A stretch of 64,000 bases of DNA from Sitta carolinensis (Eukaryota > Chordata > Aves > Passeriformes > Sittidae), in NCBI GenBank assembly GCA_032173965.1, contig CM063292.1, positions 541,001 to 605,000 on the forward strand, written 5' to 3'. The translations under genes and the position numbers were made by a program. Shown in pieces: positions 58,840-64,000 of the stretch (its first letter is position 1; each line of letters starts with the position of its first letter). Under the pieces are notes generated by a model that made no database searches, was not told the origin of the DNA, and worked only from the letters and a program-made list of their open reading frames with translations.

Positions 58840-61800
58840 TTCCATGCTAATAAGAATCAACAGGGGAAAAAAAATTCTTAGCACAAGTGCTTAAATAAAT
58901 TATCATCTTTGTAACTCTGCCATAAATCCCCTGGTTGGGATATGATGATTTAGCACTTGCTGCTCTGGCACAAATCCAAATCCTTGGGTTTCTTATTGGA
59001 TAAAATGCTGCCTTTTCACCTTTCTGACCTCACTTCAGCTTCAGTCTGAGGTGACACGAGTCTCCCGGTGTCCCCACAGCCCTTGGTGGGCCGTGGCACA
59101 CAGGACACTGCCTCCTGCCACCCCAGCTCCCCACAGGAAACTCTTGCCTTCATTGTCTCTTCTAGGAAGAAAGACTTTGGCTCCCAGAACAGGCACAGAA
59201 AAGGTGCCAGCAAATCCCTGGGATACAGAAAGAGAACCCTCTAAATTCACCAAGAAGAAAACCAGGTAATTCCCCCCCGAAAACCAACCACCAAATGCCC
59301 GGACAGGAGAGGTCACACACGAGCCAGGGCTTTTCTCCTGTTGGAAGGAAGCGTGTACTGCTCACTTCAGACAGAATGGTGCTCCCAGCCATGGTGAATG
59401 TTACACAGGTTACTCTTAGCCAAAATGCAATTGTTTGCTTTATTCAGTCTGGGTCGTCACCACAGGGAAGAGCAGAAGCAGAGAGAGCAGCTCTGAGCCC
59501 AAGTCTCCTGTGCCTCAGCTGAGGAATGTGAGCAGCGTGGCCCCCTTGGTGACACTTCTGAGGTGGAAAAACCCCCTCCAGCCCTGGGCACTGGTTCTTG
59601 TTGTTAGAGAGTCTTCTGCAGTCCTTAGGCACACACAGGTGCACTGATCAGGATCAGGCTTCCCTGCAGGGGTTTTTGCTCCACAGCAATGCAGCTCCAG
59701 GCACATGAACACCTTGGCCACCCCAGTCACTGCTTTTTCATCACCACTTGAATATCAGCTGGCTTTCCAAAAGGTGATTCCAAGGCCATTCAATGAAGTC
59801 AAGTCCACAGCCCCACAATTTTTTTTAGAACATTTAAGGAGTGAATCCTGTAGCACATCTGGTTTATCAAGCTTCCAGGGACTCAGGAAAATCTCATATT
59901 AGGGGTTTGGTTGACTTCTCTCCCAGCTAAAATGACAAGTCTCAATGTCTTTACAAACTGCACGACTAACTCCAGACCCTTTCACCAGGCAGCATCCAGG
60001 TTTTACTTCCCAACAAAACTGGGAACATCAAATTAAGGAAACCTGCTCCATTGCTCCTGGGCATAACATTAGTTATCCACGTCACAGTGCCAAGCAAACA
60101 AGCCAGAAGCTTGTGGGGACATAACATGCAAAAAAAAAAAACTCTGTTGAGGAATACATATTCTGAAATAAACATGCTAATTCACCATGAGAGAGAATTA
60201 GCAGAGCACCCTCCAGCTCAGCACCACGATCCTGAGCAGACAAACTCCTCATCGACAGTGATGTGCAAGGCCATGGGAGCAGCACGAAGGGGGACCCAAT
60301 GCAACCATGAGAGACCCTGCTTTGTGGAATCAGCTTCTGTCCATCACACCACCACCCACAATAATGGGTCCTTGCTCACCTCTCCCTTACCTCAGATACC
60401 CTTCATTCTGCCTGAACACTGAGCTACAGCTGAACACAGTGTCTGAAAACCTGCGACCACACACGAATCCCTGACAGAGGTCACCATGACCACACAGGTA
60501 TTTTGGGTTTGCTTGCCCTTGGTCCACCTGTTGTTTCTGCATGGTGCCCTGCAGAGACACTGATCTTCCTGGTGGGAATACAGGAGCCCTGCTCTCCTCT
60601 GGTCTTCGCTGTGCTGACGTGACCCGAGGGCACAGCTGACAGCAGCAAGAGCCAACCCCAAGGCTGCGCTGAGAGGCGCAAAGGAAGCTGTTCATTAGAA
60701 CACAAACCCAGTTAAACTGTGAGTGGGAAAGGCTGGTCAGGCTACAGCAGGTGAAGGACCCCCCTGTGTGGTGGTGCAGAGCTGGGCAGGGGTCCAGGGG
60801 ACACGGCCAGTGCTCACCCAGCCCACAGGGACACGCTGCTGCCAGCACTGCCCCGGGGTCAGGGGCTCACATGCCGGCCTTGAACTCCCCGTCTGTCTCT
60901 CTGCTGTCTCCCTGCCATTTTAATTACCATTTCCCCTGCCAGGGCCAGAAAACAACCTTCACTGCATTAGTGCTAATTAAGAAGAGTGACTTTCCTATCC
61001 TGGCTGCTTAAATCACCGTCCTCTCCTCATCCAGAGCAGAAAGCAGTGCTGACAGTCTTACTGAAAACAGAAGGCAACACCTCAGTCCCACTTTGAGCTG
61101 GCAAATGGGGCCAACCTGCTTTGTCCTTCTGTGGAAATGGTGAGCTGCGTGGGGCAGAGGGGAGAGAGAGAAATGACACATGCCCTGGGATTTGGAGATC
61201 TGTATCTCAGGGACAGGGGGACAGCATCCTGCTTTGGAAACATCTCCTGCCTGAAAGCAGAACAGCCAAAATGAATGTATTTACAACACAGGCCTGGTGG
61301 CAGAGTGGCAGTGTGCCTCTCCATCAAAACACAGATCCTGAGCAGCCAGGGAGGACAGTTTTATGGAGCCACCCGTATTTGCAAAGTACCAATTCTGAGT
61401 ATCAGAATATATCTGAGATCTCTCCATATCAGATCCTTATTGCAGTTGCATTCAGATACTTCTTATCTCCCGGCGTTACTGTCCCACAGACCTGCTGGCT
61501 GCCCAGGACAGAGCAGAGGGGTCCTGCTGGTGTCCTGGCACAGGGACTCCAGCAGCAGCATGGCCATGGCTCCAGCAGATCTGGAGAGCACTGTGACAGC
61601 CCCCATGGCTCCTGCTTCACAATGAACCACAGCTCTGCAAGACATCAGATGTCCCTACCTCAAGTACTTGTTATATGTGACTGGAAAAGCCTGGAGCCAC
61701 CAGGAGCTTCAGCACTACCTGAGCTGAGCCTTTGGCCTTTGGTTAACAGTCCTCTGGGAACAGCAAATGTGTGCTGAGTGTGTTGCTATTATTTTAGTTT

Positions 61801-62740
61801 TTGTTGCTGACCAACTTTCAGAATCAATAGAAGGCAAAAGTCCTGCTCCACACGGGAGGCAGGTTCAGAAACCATAAGTGGTGGGAAGCCCCCAGGGCCC
61901 AGAGCCAGTGCCCAGCACTGGATGAGGTGAATTTCTCCTAAATCACATTAAGTCATCCACAGAAACATTAAAGAGTTTCCTGACATTACAATTCTGTGTA
62001 AGCAGTTAGAGCTGTTGCCATAGGAACACTAACAAATACAGGGATAGGTATAATTGTGAATAAAAGGGATGGGGTAAAGGAAGAAAATGGCCTATGCCAA
62101 GGACAAAGTTTGGACTCTGTGCTGCTCCAGTGAGAGCTGGGAGCTGCAGAGACCTGGGCAGGCACAGTGTGGGGAGGGGCTGGGGGCCCCTCAGAGCCCT
62201 GCACCACCACTGCCCCGGGCAGGGGTCCCTTGACCCCACCATGCCCACCCTCTGCTGCTCCCTCTGGGGAGGAGGAGGCCGTGGATCAGTCCTGCCAGCT
62301 CGGGCCCTCCTTCCCCTCCTTCCCCTGCTCTACAAAAATAGAAAGAACACATGTTCCCATTAGTCACTTGCTGGAGGGAAGCTGGGGGGTATGTGCTGAC
62401 AGGCACAAAGCTGAGCTCTAATTTGAATGCCATTTGCATATTGCAGGTAGACAAAGTGCAGCTGTATGAAATGCGTGCGTGAGGACGCACAGAGCGAGGC
62501 AGCAGCGCTGGCATTTGCCAGGATCCAGCCTTTACCCCATGTGGTCCCTAACACAGGTGCCAGGGCCACTCTGGCTACTAACACCCGGCCTGGCTGGTCT
62601 CAGGGAGGCTCTTAATTAAACTCTGCTTGCCAAGAACGCTTTGTATCTGCAGGAGGGAGGACACAGCCGCCCTCATGGGAACACCACACAGAGGGCTTTT
62701 CCCTTTGGATAATGCCATTTGCCAGCCCCAACAAGCAGAA
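58840..62740. other. Unique non-coding DNA
   Basis: No CR1 tail, array or RNA gene recognised. A 218-codon plus-strand open frame at 61121-61777 has no domain I can identify and low-complexity Ser/Gln-rich translation; treated as chance. Confidence 0.4.
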
Positions 62741-62744
62741 GCCA

Positions 62745-62960
62745 TCCCAAGGCAATCTGAACACAATAAGTGTCTTTCACTGCTGTTGACTAAGCTGAAA
62801 TTCGTTATTTTCAGGCGTTCAGCGAGGACTAATGAGTGTCTGAGGCTCATCGCGCCGTCCCTCCTCACTGACATCCTCTTGATCTCTAAAAGCTCGGTGA
62901 TCTTTGGCTTGAGCATAACCCCGGGGTGTTCAAAGGTTAAGTTTTGGGGATGCAACCAGT
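62745..62960. promoter_or_regulatory. Candidate regulatory element
   Basis: 'gctgaaattcgttattttca', 'ggcgttcagcgaggactaat', 'ggctcatcgcgccgtccctc', 'gctcggtgatctttggcttg' and 'gtgttcaaaggttaag' (a nuclear-receptor/TCF-like TTCAAAGGT). About eight CpGs in otherwise CpG-poor unique DNA. Low-confidence inference. Confidence 0.27.
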
Positions 62961-62964
62961 GTCT

Positions 62965-64000
62965 GAGCCAGGCAGGATGGAGCTGCACCAAGGTCATGGC
63001 AAAACACTTCTGGGAGAGGAAGAAAACCCTGACTCCTACAGGTGTCTGTTATTTATTTACCCAGCAATTCCCAGATGATGCACCAGGAGCAGGATGTCTC
63101 ACCAGTGCATCACAGAGCCTCTTCCAACTCCAGCAAGACTAAAGGTCAATAGATGCCAACCCTCTTTATTCAGGGAAATATTGTCGATTTTTAATCAGCA
63201 TTTCTGATTACCTGTTGGTCCACCATGAATCTCCAACACAATATCAAAAAACAATCTTGTCCTCAACACTGGGACATACACAAGGGCATAAATAATGCAC
63301 AAGGAGACACTTGCCTGATTGGAAAGCCTCCTGTCCAGGCAACATCTACTTGGAATTACCTCTCAGTGGATGTTTTTAGCAGAATTTATTAAAAATCATG
63401 TCTCCGCAAGCCACGATGGCTTTGGCTATTATTATTATTAAGGAGTTTTCCAACCATGACAAAGCCAAAAAAGGATGTAACCACCAGCATCCAAAAACCC
63501 AGTGGCAGATAAGAAGCAGAACAGTTGGGAAGATCCTTCAGAAATTCAGACAAGTGTATCTTTGCCACTCTGCAACAGACCTCAGTGCTCTGAGATAAAG
63601 CTATGAACTTCTGGTGTGGAATCAGCAGTGTCAGCCAGAAATCAACTGATCTGAGGGACAGGACAGGGATATTTGCACTGGAGAAGCAGCTGATTAATTG
63701 TAACCGAGGTAAGCGGCCAGATGGACATGGGAGCCTGCAGGGCTGGAGCCTTCTCCTATTCTCCCAGTAAGAAGGAGCTTGCTCCCTTTGTGGCTTTGTT
63801 CTACATCCATCAAAGATAATATTTGACATTTTTTCCCCTGCTAAGGATGTTTTCCTGCCTGGGTTTCACTGAACAACACCCTTCCCCTCCTGCCCAGTGA
63901 CTGAGTGGGAGCTCTGAGCAGGGCCAGGCAGTGTTCCCAGTGTACTGATTACAACATATATGAAATAATACTTTGTACAAGTTCAGAGGGAATAATTAAA
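62965..64000. other. Unique non-coding DNA
   Basis: No feature recognised to the window end. A short (ATT)4 run lies near 63428-63440. Confidence 0.4.

Noticed and set aside
61121..61777. 218-codon plus-strand open frame
   Set aside because: Unremarkable composition and no homology recognised; shorter frames overlap on both strands.
1..64000. tRNA, rRNA or known microRNA genes
   Set aside because: Reading both strands by eye, I saw no cloverleaf with A/B boxes, no rRNA segment and no microRNA seed-and-arm pair I recognise. A covariance-model search would be decisive.

Overview
The window looks like nuclear DNA from a bird, most likely a songbird. It carries many short, 5'-truncated copies of the avian LINE CR1 3' end (a typical tail reads 'ggtcccttccaacccaaacc', often followed by a 'gattctgtg'-type end), GC-rich minisatellites, and CpG-poor unique DNA broken by small CpG-dense patches. 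I find no protein-coding gene, rRNA, tRNA or recognised microRNA that I can support. The longest open frames (about 200-460 codons) lie inside tandem repeats, where both strands stay open because the unit has no stop codon. The other open frames match no family I recognise.

Layout. 0-2 kb: CpG-dense DNA beside a ~1.2 kb minisatellite with a 113-bp higher-order repeat. 2-8 kb: unique AT-rich DNA, a compound TA/CA/CATA microsatellite against a CR1 tail, then possible regulatory DNA. 8.05-8.48 kb: a 20-bp minisatellite. 9.3-12 kb: CpG-dense islets alternating with AT-rich, homeobox-site-like DNA, a plausible regulatory cluster. 13-18 kb: unique DNA with two CR1 tails. 18.6-19.5 kb: a ~40-copy 20/21-bp minisatellite. 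20-30 kb: several CR1 tails, a CpG patch near 26 kb, and a split (CAG)13+(CAG)13 tract. 29.95-30.42 kb: a 20-bp pyrimidine-rich minisatellite. 30.4-36 kb: unique DNA with regulatory-looking stretches and three CR1 copies. 36.6-37.2 kb: a CTCF-like motif, a 47-base A run, twin RFX-like X-box motifs and a CpG patch, the most promoter-like spot. 37-51 kb: unique DNA with an ancient CR1/L3-like relic. 51.2-51.9 kb: a ~42-copy 17-bp minisatellite. 53.2-53.45 kb: a TCTG-rich minisatellite. 53.5-64 kb: unique DNA with another ancient CR1 relic and one young tail.

The main result concerns the repeats. The units of two separate minisatellites (18.6 kb and 51.2 kb) closely match the same ~17-21-bp segment of the CR1 3' end, on opposite strands. 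This suggests CR1 tails can seed tandem arrays. The rest reads as an intergenic or intronic region with scattered candidate regulatory elements. Conservation cannot be judged from a single sequence, so those calls are kept at low confidence.
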